64,000 bases of DNA from DATJCV01 sp963707665 (GTDB lineage: Bacteria; Pseudomonadota; Gammaproteobacteria; Burkholderiales; Burkholderiaceae_D): positions 558,001 through 622,000 of the forward strand of contig CAVPQU010000018.1 of the NCBI GenBank assembly GCA_963707665.1, given 5' to 3'. Below, in pieces: positions 37,982 to 47,847 of this stretch; positions within the stretch are counted from its first letter, which is position 1; each line of letters starts with the position of its first letter. The notes under the pieces are model-generated. The model made no database searches. It had not been told where the DNA came from and worked only from the letters and a program-made list of their open reading frames with translations. The translations under genes were made by a program, and so were the position numbers.

Positions 37982-38156
37982 AGCGTCTCCATTGTTTCAA
38001 CGAGCGGGACCGGCATGGCGCCGGAAAATCGGGGTCCAAATGAGCGCCGGCGACATCGGCCGCCGGCGTGGTGGAGTGGGCGGTGCGCGTGCGCGCACCA
38101 AAGCTTGTTCGGCTCATCTCAGTATATCGGCAGCGTCGCATCAATCTGTAGTGTTC

Positions 38157-39044
38157 TCAAGCTGGCCCCACTGTACCGGACGCCTGTTGCGCATGGCCCG
38201 GCACCCGTGACAAAAAATCCAGGGTGGCATCGAACAACTGATCGCCTTCGCTGGCAAACGCATCGCAAATCGTCAGGTGATTGGCGGCGGGCAGGGCGAT
38301 GTCGGCTCGATGGCCGGCGCTCCAGGCGTGCCCGATCAGCGCATTCTGGCGCTTGAATTCGTCCGATTCGAGGCCGCCGACGGCACTGATGAAAGGCGTG
38401 GCCGGTGGCGTCAGGCTGGCTGGCGATAGTTGTGCGGCGCGCTGTGGCGTCAACTGCAAATCCTGATTGACGAACGGCGCCTGGATCAATGGCCGCAAAT
38501 CGTACAGGCCGGACAGCAAGATCCCGGCCTGCAGCAAATCGGGCGGCAAGTCGGCGCCGATGTGCGGCCAGGCGGTAGCCAGCAGCATCGCCGCCAGATG
38601 CGCGCCGGCTGAATGCCCGGCGATGAAGATGCGCGCCGGGTCGAAATCGTAGTGTTCGGCATGCCGATACAGCCAGGCCAGTGCCTGTTGCTGCTGGCCG
38701 ACGATTTCCTCGATGCTGGCCGCGGGCGCCAGCGTGTAGTTGGTCAGTGCGACATTGAAGCCAGCGCGTGTGTAAGCCGGAGCAATGAAGGAAAAATCGG
38801 ACTTGTCGAGCGAGCGCCACCAGCCGCCGTGGATGAAAACCAGCAACGGCGCGTCGCTGCGACTGGCCGGGAAAAAATCCAGCCGCTCGCCGGACGCGTC
38901 GCCATACGCCAGGTCGAGCAGGGCCGCGCTGCTGCGCCGCACCCGTGCCGATTCGTGCACCCAGCGGGTAAACACGTAAGGATGGTCCGGGATCGCGGCG
39001 CGCGCGTTGTACTGCTGGCTATAGTATTCGCTCTGGTTTTCCAT
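38157..39044 (-). CDS. Alpha/beta-hydrolase, kynurenine-formamidase-like esterase
   Basis: 295-residue cytosolic hydrolase. The oxyanion-hole motif is FIHGGWWRSLDKSD, the nucleophile elbow GHSAGAHLAAM, and the catalytic His is in AANHLTICDAF. HGGWW with GHSAGAHL is the pattern of kynurenine formamidase-like and carbamate-hydrolase-like esterases. The ATG at 39044 gives MENQSEYYSQQYNAR, a typical start. No tryptophan-catabolism genes are adjacent, so the substrate is open. Confidence 0.88.
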   Translation of the reverse strand: MENQSEYYSQQYNARAAIPDHPYVFTRWVHESARVRRSSAALLDLAYGDASGERLDFFPASRSDAPLLVFIHGGWWRSLDKSDFSFIAPAYTRAGFNVALTNYTLAPAASIEEIVGQQQQALAWLYRHAEHYDFDPARIFIAGHSAGAHLAAMLLATAWPHIGADLPPDLLQAGILLSGLYDLRPLIQAPFVNQDLQLTPQRAAQLSPASLTPPATPFISAVGGLESDEFKRQNALIGHAWSAGHRADIALPAANHLTICDAFASEGDQLFDATLDFLSRVPGHAQQASGTVGPA

Positions 39045-39110
39045 GTCGGCACGGTGGAATAGTTGCGATAGTTTAATAGTTTGTGCCAGCTTGCGCACTG
39101 CCGGCGCGGT

Positions 39111-39140
39111 TTGACTTGGATGCCCGCGGACGCATACACT
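39111..39140 (+). promoter_or_regulatory. Candidate promoter of the riboswitch-btuB transcript
   Basis: TTGACT (39111-39116) and TACACT (39135-39140) are separated by 18 bases, immediately upstream of the riboswitch. The -35 matches consensus at 5 of 6 positions and the -10 at 4 of 6. Confidence 0.5.
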
Positions 39141-39144
39141 GTCA

Positions 39145-39355
39145 GGGTTTTGGTGCCCGCCGGCATGTCCATGCCGGCAGTTAAACGGGAAACACGGCGC
39201 TTCGAAAAGGATGTTGAAGCCTGCGTGTGCTGCCCCCGCAACGGTAAGCAAGCGTCGCCCCGGCGACCGGCCGTCTCTCAATACCACTGTGCGCATTTGT
39301 AATTTTGCATGGGAAGGTCAGACGGTCCGACTTGTGAGCCCGGATACCGGCCAGA
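39145..39355 (+). ncRNA. Cobalamin (B12) riboswitch
   Basis: About 210 nt of leader RNA. Conserved elements occur in the right order: GGTGCCCG at the 5' end, GCCGGCAGTTAAACGGGAA, the B12 box GCTGCCCCCGCAACGG at 39229-39244, ACCACTG and TGGGAAGG, and the 3' closing segment GTGAGCCCGGATACCGG at 39334-39350. This is the adenosylcobalamin aptamer that represses B12 transport genes when ligand is bound. It ends about 160 bases before btuB, leaving room for an expression platform. Confidence 0.95.
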
Positions 39356-39512
39356 ACAGGTGGAAGTGCTGCGAACGGGGAGTTTTGCAAACATGGCCAT
39401 GCTGGCGCGAGCGCCGCGCATGCGCACATCGCTGTGTTGAATTCCGTTTGGGCCTTCTGTTGAATCTGGTTTGCGGGGACGCAAGCCGGATGTTCCCAAT
39501 CGAAAACACATC

Positions 39513-41393
39513 ATGATTTTTTCAGTATTTCTGCATGGCGCCGACGCCCGGCCGTCGCTTGCGCTCGTTTCCGCTTTGTCCTTGCTTGCTGGCGATGTGC
39601 TGGCACAGACGCCAGCGTGTGCCGACAGCACCTTGGCGCCGCTGGTGGTGACCGCCGCGCGCGTGACGCAGTTGCAAACCGATGCGCTACCTCATACCAC
39701 GGTGCTAACCGAACAGGACATCCGCGATTCGCAGGCAGTCGATTTGCCGTCGCTACTAAAACGCGAGGCGGGCATCCAATTCACACAAAGCGGCGGCGTC
39801 GGCTTGGCGAGCGGCTTGTTCGTGCGCGGTGCCGAGACGCGGCAAACCCTGATTTTGCTGGATGGGGTTCCGCTCACCAAACAGGACACCACGGGCACGG
39901 TCAGCATTGAGCATCTGATGCTGGATCAAATCGACCGGATCGAGATCGTACGCGGCAATGTGTCGAGCATTTATGGCTCGGGTGCGGTGGGCGGCGTGAT
40001 TCAGATATTTACCAAGCGTGGCGACGGTCCAGCGCGCCCGAACGTCAGCGCCGAGGTCGGTTCGCGCAATACCAGGCGTCTGTCGGCCGGCATCAGCGGT
40101 TCGTCTGGCGCCACGCGCTATTCGCTAGCCGCGTCGGATTTCAAGACGGACGGTATTTCCGCTCTCAACCCGGTTCAGGTTCCCACCGCCAATCCGGACC
40201 AGGACGGCTATCACAACACCAGTGTTAGCGGGGCGCTATCCCACGAATGGACAACAGGTCATGAATTGGGTTTGCGCTTTTCGTCCTCCGACGGAAGGTA
40301 CGATTTTGACAGCGGCTTCGATACTCCGACAGCGATCCATACCGGCCAGACGCGGGTCGAATCGCTGACCCTGTTCTCGCAAAACCGTTTCAACGCCAAT
40401 TGGCTCTCGCGCGTATCGTTTTCCGAAGCGCGAGACAAGAGCACCACGATGGTTAGCGCAGCAGGGGTTACTGACAGCAGATTCCTCAGCAAAACCCGTC
40501 TGCTGCAATGGGACAACCAGATCACGCTGTCCCCATCCTGGAGCGCAACAATCGGCGTCGAGTGGCAGCGGCAGGGATTCGACAGCGATGATGGTTATGG
40601 TACCGAGTATGGAAAAGACCGAACCGCCAACAGCGTCTATGGCGGCGTGCAAGGGAAGATGGGTGCACATCAGTGGCAATTGAACGTGCGGCATGACAAG
40701 GTCGAGAGTGTCGACTCGGTGACCACCGGTTTTTTCGGCTATGGTTATTCGCTCTCGCAGGCCTGGAAGCTGATTGCCAACGCCTCGACCGGCTTCTCTG
40801 CGCCATCGGTCGGCTACTTGTACGACCCATGGTCGGGTAATCCGACACTGAAGCCGGAGCATGTGCGTTCGGCGGAACTGGGTTTGCAGTACGGGCTGGG
40901 GAACACGCTGGTGCGCGCCACACTGTTTCAGACCCGTACCAAGGATCAGTTTGTGTATGTATCGGACCCGGTCACGTTCATGGGCCGCTTCGAAAACGTC
41001 GCCAAAACCAGTAATCGCGGCTTGGAAATCAGCGCAAGCAGTAAATGGCTGGAGACCGATCTGCGCGCCAGCCTCACCGTACAAGAGCCGCGCGACGAGT
41101 CAACGGATTCCATCTTGATACGGCGTGCACGTACGCTGGCATCCTTGTCCGCGAACCGAAGCTTCGGCCCGCTGCAGATCGGCGGCGATCTGCTGTACAC
41201 CGGCAACCGTTACGAAGGCGCGCGCAAGCTGGACGCCTATTGGCTCGCCAACCTGACTGCTAAGTACCCGCTGGGCAAGGGTGTATCGTTGCTGGGTCGA
41301 ATCGAGAACGCATTCAACAGCGATTATCAAACCGCCTATGGTTATAACCAGGCGCCACGCGGCATCTTTGTCGGCGTGAGCTGGCAGCCATAG
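39513..41393 (+). CDS. btuB: TonB-dependent vitamin B12 receptor BtuB
   Basis: 626-residue outer-membrane receptor. The signal peptide ends about VLAQ, then the TonB box region LAPLVVTAARVTQ, plug-domain motifs LLKREAGIQFTQSGGVGLASGLFVRGAETRQTLILLDGVPL and IEIVRGNVSSIYGSGAVGGVIQIFTKRG, then a long beta-barrel ending in an aromatic-flanked strand. The B12 riboswitch upstream and the BtuCD genes downstream support cobalamin as substrate. ATG 39513 is preferred over an upstream in-frame start because it places the signal peptide properly. Confidence 0.93.
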   Translation: MIFSVFLHGADARPSLALVSALSLLAGDVLAQTPACADSTLAPLVVTAARVTQLQTDALPHTTVLTEQDIRDSQAVDLPSLLKREAGIQFTQSGGVGLASGLFVRGAETRQTLILLDGVPLTKQDTTGTVSIEHLMLDQIDRIEIVRGNVSSIYGSGAVGGVIQIFTKRGDGPARPNVSAEVGSRNTRRLSAGISGSSGATRYSLAASDFKTDGISALNPVQVPTANPDQDGYHNTSVSGALSHEWTTGHELGLRFSSSDGRYDFDSGFDTPTAIHTGQTRVESLTLFSQNRFNANWLSRVSFSEARDKSTTMVSAAGVTDSRFLSKTRLLQWDNQITLSPSWSATIGVEWQRQGFDSDDGYGTEYGKDRTANSVYGGVQGKMGAHQWQLNVRHDKVESVDSVTTGFFGYGYSLSQAWKLIANASTGFSAPSVGYLYDPWSGNPTLKPEHVRSAELGLQYGLGNTLVRATLFQTRTKDQFVYVSDPVTFMGRFENVAKTSNRGLEISASSKWLETDLRASLTVQEPRDESTDSILIRRARTLASLSANRSFGPLQIGGDLLYTGNRYEGARKLDAYWLANLTAKYPLGKGVSLLGRIENAFNSDYQTAYGYNQAPRGIFVGVSWQP

Positions 41394-41422
41394 TTGGTTC
41401 GTGTCAGGGAGCCAGTTCCAGC

Positions 41423-42404
41423 ATGACCAAGCAGCGCCACATTTCCATTTTGCTCGCTTTGATCGTGCTGGCGATCCTGGCGCTGACGGCGGCAGTCGTT
41501 TGCGGCAGCAGCGGCTGCCGCTTTTTTTCGCCGCTGGATGAAGTGGTCTGGGCGCTGCGCCTGCCGCGCGCGCTGGCCGCGTTCGCCGTCGGCGGCCTGC
41601 TGGCGCTGGCCGGAGCGCTGATGCAGGTGCTGCTGCGCAATCCGCTGGCTGATCCGTACGTGCTCGGCCTGTCTGGCGGTGCCGCCGCCGGTGCGCTGGT
41701 CGCGATGCTGGCGGCCGGCTATTTCGGCTTCGCGCGCGATGGCGCCGCCGGCGTCGGTGCGGCGCTTGGCGCTGGCGGTGGCGCTGGCGCTGCTGTTCGG
41801 GCTGGTGCGGCAATCGATGCGGCAGTTGTCCGTGGTGCGATTTGCGGCCGGCCATCGCTTGATCCTGACTGGCGTCATGATCGCCGCCGGCTTCGGCGCG
41901 TTGATCACCTTGATGCTGACCCTGGCGCCGGATGCGCAATTGCGCGGCATGGTGTTCTGGCTGATGGGCGACCTGGAAGACAGCCGTTTTGTTGGCCCGG
42001 CGTGGATTGTGCTGATGTTGGCCGCCGCCTGGGCGCTGCGCAACGCCGGTCAACTGAATCTACTGGGGCGCGGCGAAGGCTTTGCCCAATTGCTGGGCGT
42101 GCCGGTGGTGCGGCTGCGCATTGCCACGCTGTGCGTAGCGTCGCTGGCGACGGCGGCGGCGGTCACGGTGGCCGGCACTATCGGCTTCATCGGACTGGTG
42201 GTGCCGCATGCAGTCCGGCTGGCGATCGGCAACGATCAGCGCATCCTGTTGCCGGCCTCGATGCTGGCCGGCGGCGCGTTGCTGACGCTGGCCGATCTGG
42301 CGGCGCGCACCGTGGTGGCGCCGACCCAGTTGCCAGTCGGCGTGATTACCGCGCTGATCGGCGTGCCGGTATTTCTGTGGTTGATGGCGCGGAGCCGGAC
42401 ATGA
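41423..42404 (+). CDS. btuC: B12 ABC permease BtuC, frameshifted near 41760
   Basis: FecCD-family inner-membrane permease. The N-terminal section has LRLPRALAAFAVGGLLALAGALMQVLLRNPLADPYVLGLSGGAAAGA, the hallmark segment. After about base 41755-41765, in a GGC/GGT-rich tract, the frame changes and continues with RRLALAVALALLFGLV, LAPDAQLRGMVFWLMGDLED, VAGTIGFIGLVVPHAVRL and GVPVFLWLMARSRT. Repaired length is about 326 residues, normal for BtuC. It ends in an ATGA overlap with btuD. Confidence 0.9.
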
Positions 42405-43183
42405 GCGCGCCGTTACTGGCGGTGCAGGCACTGCGCGTCGCAGCGGGCGGCAAGCTATTGTGCAGCGACCTCGACTGGCAGCCGGCGCGCGGTGAATTCT
42501 GGTGCGTGCTAGGCAAGAATGGCGCCGGCAAGAGCACGCTGCTGCATACGCTGGCCGGTTTGCTGCAGCCGGCTGCCGGCAACATTCTTCTGGATGGCGA
42601 GCCGCTTGCCACACGGCGCCCGCAATGGCTGGCACAGCGGCGCGGCTTGCTGGAACAGCAGCAGTTCGACGCCTTTTCCAGCAGCGTGCTGGACACGGTG
42701 CTCGCCGGCCGCTATCCGTACCAGTTCGGTGGCGCCTGGGAAAGCGCGGACGATCGGCGGCGGGCGGTGCAGGCGCTGGCGGCAGTCGGCTTGGCAAAAT
42801 ACGCTGACAAGGATGTCTGTACCTTGTCCGGCGGCGAGCGGCAGCGGGTGGCGCTGGCGACCTTGCTGGCGCAAGACCCGGAGTTGTTGTTACTGGACGA
42901 GCCGACCGCGCATCAGGATGCCGCGGCGCAGATCATGGTGATGCAACTGGCGCGCGACCTGACCGCGCAGGACGGCAAACAGAAAACCGTGATCGCCGCC
43001 TGCCATGATCTCAACCTGGCGGCGCGTTTTGCCACCCATGCGCTGATCCTGGGCGACGGCCAGCATTGGCTGGGTACGGTCGCCGAGGTGCTGACCACGC
43101 CGATCTTGCAGCAGGCATTCGGCTGCGGTTTTCGCATCATCGACAGCGCGCATGGGCGTTTGTTTGTGCCGATTCCCGCCTGA
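42401..43183 (+). CDS. btuD: B12 ABC ATPase BtuD
   Basis: 260-residue ATPase. Walker A GKNGAGKST (38-46), signature LSGGERQR (142-149), Walker B ELLLLDEPTAHQD (161-173), and H-loop ACHDLNLAARF. The FecE/BtuD class is recognisable from VLAGRYPYQFG. It starts in the btuC stop (ATGA). No btuF (binding protein) lies next to it. Confidence 0.92.
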   Translation: MSAPLLAVQALRVAAGGKLLCSDLDWQPARGEFWCVLGKNGAGKSTLLHTLAGLLQPAAGNILLDGEPLATRRPQWLAQRRGLLEQQQFDAFSSSVLDTVLAGRYPYQFGGAWESADDRRRAVQALAAVGLAKYADKDVCTLSGGERQRVALATLLAQDPELLLLDEPTAHQDAAAQIMVMQLARDLTAQDGKQKTVIAACHDLNLAARFATHALILGDGQHWLGTVAEVLTTPILQQAFGCGFRIIDSAHGRLFVPIPA

Positions 43184-43319
43184 TCTGCTTGCACAGCAAG
43201 AAATCCCCAGGCCGCACGTCCTGCAGTCCATTCTCGCTTGTTCAAGCGTCGGCAGGTGCTGTACTCACCGTTTGATATGATGCCGGCCGCGAATGAGGTA
43301 GACCAATTTTGATGATGCG

Positions 43320-43348
43320 ATCAGCACACGGCAGTACGGCGTGCTGAT
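43320..43348. repeat. Small inverted repeat upstream of the lipoprotein gene
   Basis: ATCAGCAC (43320-43327) and GTGCTGAT (43341-43348) are perfect 8-bp arms with a 13-base spacer, in the 262-bp gap between btuD and the lipoprotein gene. It could be an operator or a weak terminator. No other feature is seen in that gap. Confidence 0.4.
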
Positions 43349-43445
43349 GCGACATGCTGTACACCCATCACATGTTGGATAAAACGATCAGGCCAACTCA
43401 GGGCTGGCGTATATGAAAAACAATATCTAAAAAGAGATCGACACA

Positions 43446-44288
43446 ATGAAGCTGAATGTAAGCGGAGTGGAACTGCGTGCTTTTCGTCTACTGATTTTCT
43501 TTGCAGGCGCGCTGCTCCTGGCCGGCTGTGGGAAGGGTATCGATGCCCGATTATCGGTCAACGACGAGCGCTCCTATCGGGAGTCGCTGAACAAAGCCTG
43601 GGAAGTGATGACTGACGAGCAGAAAAACGCCTTCAATTGGGCGGTCAGCAACCTTTCGCTCGATGAGTTCTTCCGCCGTTACCCCAAATCGACTCCGCGC
43701 GACGTGATCTCCAGTGAAGCCGATGCCTACATCAAGCTGAAGACCGAAGCGCTGGCCAAGGTCACGGCGGAGTATGCTCGCGACGCGGCAAAGCTCGCGG
43801 AACAGGAACGCGTGACCAAGAACACACTCGATGAACTGGCCAAAATCACGGTGCGCTCTGCCGTCATGGGGAAAGACAGTTTTTTTCGTAGCGTCAGACT
43901 GACTTTCGTTACCGACAATGGCAGCCGGTACGGTGTTTCCAACGCCGACTGGGACGCATGGCTTTTCCTGGACAATAACGAGAAACCGTCTGCTTCTTGC
44001 AGGATCAGCGCCTATTACAAAACTGATGGGGGCCTGGATTCCGGGAAATCAAAGAGCTATTCGACGTCCAGACTGGGTTTCGATTGCCGCGACTGGGACA
44101 CCATTGAAATTCAGCGCGCCAAGTTACGGAACGTCGTCATGGAACTGGTGCCAGAAAGTGTCCAGGATTTTGGGGAGCGCAAAATCCTGCCCCAGTTCGA
44201 GGTGAGCCGAGCCTCCTACGAAACTGCCATGAAGGACTTAAAAGCAGAGATTCAGGCGGCAGAAAATTATAAGGCGGTGCTCAAGTAA
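43446..44288 (+). CDS. Lipoprotein of unknown function (DUF6694-like N-terminal part)
   Basis: 280 residues with a type-II signal: hydrophobic FRLLIFFAGALLLAGC ends in the lipobox LAGC, so it is a membrane-anchored lipoprotein. The following section (RLSVNDERSYRESLNKAWEVM to KSTPRDVISSEADAY) resembles the small DUF6694 lipoproteins. A charged coiled-coil-like stretch comes next (about 95-130, EYARDAAKLAEQERVTKNTLDELAK), then a beta-rich domain with two Cys (SCRISAYY, GFDCRDWDTIEI). No enzymatic motif is seen. Function unknown. Confidence 0.75.
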   Translation: MKLNVSGVELRAFRLLIFFAGALLLAGCGKGIDARLSVNDERSYRESLNKAWEVMTDEQKNAFNWAVSNLSLDEFFRRYPKSTPRDVISSEADAYIKLKTEALAKVTAEYARDAAKLAEQERVTKNTLDELAKITVRSAVMGKDSFFRSVRLTFVTDNGSRYGVSNADWDAWLFLDNNEKPSASCRISAYYKTDGGLDSGKSKSYSTSRLGFDCRDWDTIEIQRAKLRNVVMELVPESVQDFGERKILPQFEVSRASYETAMKDLKAEIQAAENYKAVLK

Positions 44289-44476
44289 GGCAGCAATGCA
44301 GTGGCATCGGATGTGATCAGGAGCCAAGCACGGTTTTATAGCTTTGGCAGCAATCTTGATCTATTCGCTGTGGTTCATCCTTTGCGTCACGGCGCGCTGA
44401 TCCTGCTTGCGCACAATTCGCGTTTCGGAATTTGGTGTATACCTGACACACCGCCATACTTCCGTAGAGGGACGCC

Positions 44477-45292
44477 ATGCCTACTCAATTCGAAAAAGCA
44501 ACCCGCTTTCGCGAGCTGCATCAGCAGGATCACGCCTTCATCATTCCCAACCCGTGGGACATCGGCACCGCGCGCCTGCTGGCGGCGCTGGGCTTCGAGG
44601 CGCTGGCCAGCACCAGTGCCGGCTATGCGTTTTCGCTCGGCCAGTCCGACAACGCGATCGGTCGCGAGCAGACCCTTTCCCACGTCGCCGAGCTGGTTGC
44701 AGCGACCGATCTGCCGGTCAGCGCCGATCTGGAAAACGGCTTTGGCGATGCGCCGGAAGCCGCCGCCGAAACGATCCGTCTGGCTGCCGCTACCGGCCTG
44801 GTTGGCGGCTCGATCGAAGACGCGAGCGGCCGCGTCGAGCAGCCGATTTATCCATTTGAACTGGCGGTCGAACGGGTGCGGGCAGCGGTCGAAGCAGTAA
44901 AGGCATTACCATTCCCGTTCACCCTGACCGCCCGCGCCGAAAATTTCCTGCATGGCCGCGCCGACCTGGCCGACACCATCCGGCGCCTGCAGGCCTATCA
45001 GGAGGCCGGGGCCGATGTGCTGTACGCGCCGGGTTTGCGCAGCGAGGCCGACATCGCTGCGGTGGTGAGTGCGGTCGACCGGCCAGTGAATGTGCTGATG
45101 GGATTGCCGGGGCTGACTCTGGCCCGCTTGTCGGCCATCGGCGTCAAGCGCGTCAGTACCGGCAGCGCGTTGTCGCGCGCCGCGTTGGGCGCGTTTTTGC
45201 GCGCCGCGCGCGAAATGCGCGAACACGGCACCTTCACCTTCGCCGATCAGGCAGTCAGTTACGGCGAAATCAATGCCCGGTTCCAGCCCTGA
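44477..45292 (+). CDS. Isocitrate lyase / PEP-mutase-family protein
   Basis: 271-residue TIM-barrel enzyme of the PEP mutase/ICL family. Markers: FIIPNPWDIGTARLLAALGFEALASTSAGYA, the Mg-binding SADLENGFGD, and GLVGGSIEDASG. The catalytic KKCGH cysteine loop of true isocitrate lyases is absent, so it is a PEP-mutase-like C-C or P-C lyase/hydrolase of unknown substrate. It stands alone. Confidence 0.85.
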   Translation: MPTQFEKATRFRELHQQDHAFIIPNPWDIGTARLLAALGFEALASTSAGYAFSLGQSDNAIGREQTLSHVAELVAATDLPVSADLENGFGDAPEAAAETIRLAAATGLVGGSIEDASGRVEQPIYPFELAVERVRAAVEAVKALPFPFTLTARAENFLHGRADLADTIRRLQAYQEAGADVLYAPGLRSEADIAAVVSAVDRPVNVLMGLPGLTLARLSAIGVKRVSTGSALSRAALGAFLRAAREMREHGTFTFADQAVSYGEINARFQP

Positions 45293-45627
45293 GATGAGGC
45301 AAGCCGTCACAGGCTGCCAGCAGTTGGCACAGCGTTGCCGATCCGGGCGCCATGCGGCCATGCGACTTGTGCTAGTTGTGGGCGCCCAGTGCGCTGCTGC
45401 AGATGGATTTAGGCTCTTGCCGACGAAAAAACTCTGACGCCTGGTGTTCACTCCGGCGTCGTTCACCAAAGTTAATCATTTCAACAGATCACTACGGCAG
45501 AGTCATAATATAGATGGTATATGAAAAAATATAAGTATTTATATGTGAAATTAGACATCTACATAGGGAGTATATGAACGGGAGTCCTTGTTCCGTGGTT
45601 GCAATAGCGTCGTTGACCCATAACACG
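45293..45627. other. 335-bp gap with an AT-rich stretch
   Basis: The left 180 bases show nothing. From about 45500 to 45575 the DNA is very AT-rich (ATAATATAGATGGTATATG, AATATAAGTATTTATATG) and ends in AGGGAGTATATG at 45565-45576, which could be a ribosome site and alternative start of the next gene. It probably holds that gene's promoter; TAATAT near 45508 is a possible -10. Confidence 0.45.
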
Positions 45628-46475
45628 ATGTCGCGCCTGTACATTCTTCCTCTTCACCAGCTTGTCGATGCTGGCGTTTGCCGGCAATTCACTGCTGTGC
45701 CGGCTGGCGTTGCGCCTGACCGACATCGACGCCGCCAGCTTTTCATCGATCCGCATTTGCAGTGGCGCGCTGGTGCTGTGGCTGATCGTCCGTGCCCGCT
45801 CGGAAAGCATCGCGGATGCCGGCAATTGGTACTCCGGGTTCGCGCTGTTCGCTTACGTCGCGGCCTTGTCGTTTGCGTATGTCAGCCTGCCGCTTGCTTC
45901 CGGGGCGCTACTGCTGTTCGGCTCGGTGCAGGCGACGATGATCGGCTACGGCCTGTGGCAAGGTGAAAAGCTGAGTGGCCGGCAAATCATCGGCCTGCTG
46001 ATCGCGCTCTTTGGCGTGGTCGGATTGTTGCTGCCGGGGCTGTCGCCGCCGCCGCTGAATGGTTCGCTGCTGATGGCGGTGGCCGGCATCGCGTGGGGCG
46101 TGTATTCGCTGCGCGCCAAGGGGGCGACTGCATCCGGTGCGCGTCACGGCCGGCAATTTTGCGCGTGCAGCGCCGTTCGTGATTGCGCTCAATCTGGTTA
46201 TGCTGCCGGCAGTCGCGCTGGACCGGGCGGGGGTTCTGTACGGCCTTGCCTCCGGCGCGCTGGCCTCGGCGGGCGGCTATGTGTTCTGGTACGCGGTGCT
46301 GCGCCAACTGAGCGCCACCCACGCGGCGACGGTGCAATTGAGCGTGCCGGTACTGGCAGCCATCGGCGGCATTATTTTCCTCGGCGAAGCGGTAACGCTG
46401 CATCTGTTCATCACGTCGGCAGCGATTCTGGGCGGTATCGCATTGGTCACGACAGGGCCGCGGCAGGCACGGTAA
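45628..46475 (+). CDS. EamA-family transporter with two frameshifts
   Basis: DMT-type exporter in three reading-frame pieces. It starts MSRLYI at 45628. One surplus base near 45647 moves the frame to FLFTSLSMLAFAGNSLLCRLALR; a second shift near 46136 moves it to RVTAGNFARAAPFVIALNL and on to VFWYAVLRQLSATHAATVQLSVPVLAAIGGIIFLGE, a standard EamA ending. The repaired protein would be about 282 residues with ten helices. Two breaks in one small gene favour true decay. An alternative ATG at 45574 with AGGGAG exists. Confidence 0.8.
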
Positions 46476-46530
46476 GCGCGGCAACGCGGCGCAATCGGTC
46501 TCGCCATCCAGGTCGTTCCGGCGTAGAAGG

Positions 46531-47847
46531 TCAAGGTGCAGCGGGCGTCACACGCCAGATGACGTTGCCGACATCGTCGGCTACCAGCAAGGCGCCGGCC
46601 TGATCCACGGCGACTCCGACCGGGCGCCCGTAGGCATTGCCGTCCGGGCTCAGGAATCCGGTCAGGATATCGTGCGGCTGGCCGCTTGGACGGCCTGCGG
46701 CGAAGGGCACGAAGATGACCTTGTAGCCGCTGCGGGGATTGCGGTTCCAGGAACCGTGCTGGCCGACGAAGGCGCCGCCGGCATACTGCTTCGGCAACAG
46801 GTTTTTGTCATAGATCGCCAGCCCGAGCGAGGCGGTATGCGCGCCCAGCGCGTAATCGGGAACGATGGCGCGCGCCACCAGGTCGGGCCGCGGCGGCTTG
46901 ACGCGGCTATCGACGTGCTGGCCATAGTAGCTATACGGCCAGCCGTAAAAGCCACCATCCTGCACTGCCGTCATGTAATCCGGCACCAGGTCGCTGCCGA
47001 GTTCGTCGCGCTCGTTGACGGCCGTCCACAAGGCGCCGGTTTTCGGTTCCCATGCCAGGCCGTTCGGGTTGCGCAGGCCGGCGGCGAACAGGCGGCTGTG
47101 GCCGCTGGCACGATCGACCTCGAGAATGGCGGCGCGATTGGTTTCGTTTTCGATGCCGTTTTCGCCCACGTTGCTGTTCGAGCCGACCGTCACGTACAAA
47201 TGCGCGCCATCAGCACTGGCAATCAGGTTTTTGGTCCAATGGTGGTTGATCGAGCCAGCCGGCAGATCGACCAGCTTGACGCCAGGTGCGCTGATCTCGG
47301 TCTGGCCTTCCTGATAGGGAAACCGCAGGATGGCATCGGTGTCGGCAACATAAAAATCGTTGCCGACCAAAGCCATGCCAAACGGCGAATTCAGTCCCTT
47401 CAGAAACACAAAGCGCTGCTTGGCGGCGCCGTTGCCATCGACGCCGCGCAGCAAGGTAATTCGGTTCGCCGACGATGGTGCCGCACCCGCTCGTTTCATG
47501 ACGTGCTTCATCACGAAGCCCTTGATGCCCTTGCTGTCGTCGGGCTTGGGCGGGGCATTGGTTTCCGCCACCAGCACGTCGCCATTGGGCAGCGTATAGA
47601 TCCAGCGTGGGTGGTTGAGGCCGCTGGCGTAGGCGCTGACCGCCAGCCCGGCGGCGGCGGTTGGCTTGGCGCCAGCCGGCCAGCCTTTGGCCGGCGCAAT
47701 GTTCACCGTCGGAACCAGCGTCGGATTCGGAGCCGGCAGGGTGGGGTTCGGGCCGATTCCCGCTTCAACCGGCAAGGTCGCCATTTCCGCGCAGGCCGAT
47801 AAATTGACCAGCATCGCACTAGAGAAGATGAGAAGCACTGTACGCAT
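46531..47847 (-). CDS. Glucose/sorbosone dehydrogenase-like (PQQ-type) lipoprotein
   Basis: 438-residue beta-propeller of the soluble-aldose/sorbosone dehydrogenase family. The start at 47847 gives MRTVLLIFSSAMLVNLSAC with a lipobox, so it is anchored in a membrane facing the periplasm. Propeller motifs: LNHPRWIYTLPNGDVLVAETNAP, GLNSPFGMALVGNDFYVADTDAILRFPY, GLRNPNGLAWEP, QDGGFYGWPYSYYGQ and VFVGQHGSWNRNPRSGYKV. Members oxidise sugars or sugar derivatives with PQQ, but no PQQ synthesis genes are here. Confidence 0.88.
   Translation of the reverse strand: MRTVLLIFSSAMLVNLSACAEMATLPVEAGIGPNPTLPAPNPTLVPTVNIAPAKGWPAGAKPTAAAGLAVSAYASGLNHPRWIYTLPNGDVLVAETNAPPKPDDSKGIKGFVMKHVMKRAGAAPSSANRITLLRGVDGNGAAKQRFVFLKGLNSPFGMALVGNDFYVADTDAILRFPYQEGQTEISAPGVKLVDLPAGSINHHWTKNLIASADGAHLYVTVGSNSNVGENGIENETNRAAILEVDRASGHSRLFAAGLRNPNGLAWEPKTGALWTAVNERDELGSDLVPDYMTAVQDGGFYGWPYSYYGQHVDSRVKPPRPDLVARAIVPDYALGAHTASLGLAIYDKNLLPKQYAGGAFVGQHGSWNRNPRSGYKVIFVPFAAGRPSGQPHDILTGFLSPDGNAYGRPVGVAVDQAGALLVADDVGNVIWRVTPAAP

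Noticed and set aside
41423..43183. A btuC-btuD fusion protein of 586 codons
   Set aside because: The shared frame is a by-product of the btuC frameshift; the middle section (about 115-325) is a nonsense Gly/Ala/Arg-rich tract, and btuD has its own ATG in an ATGA overlap.
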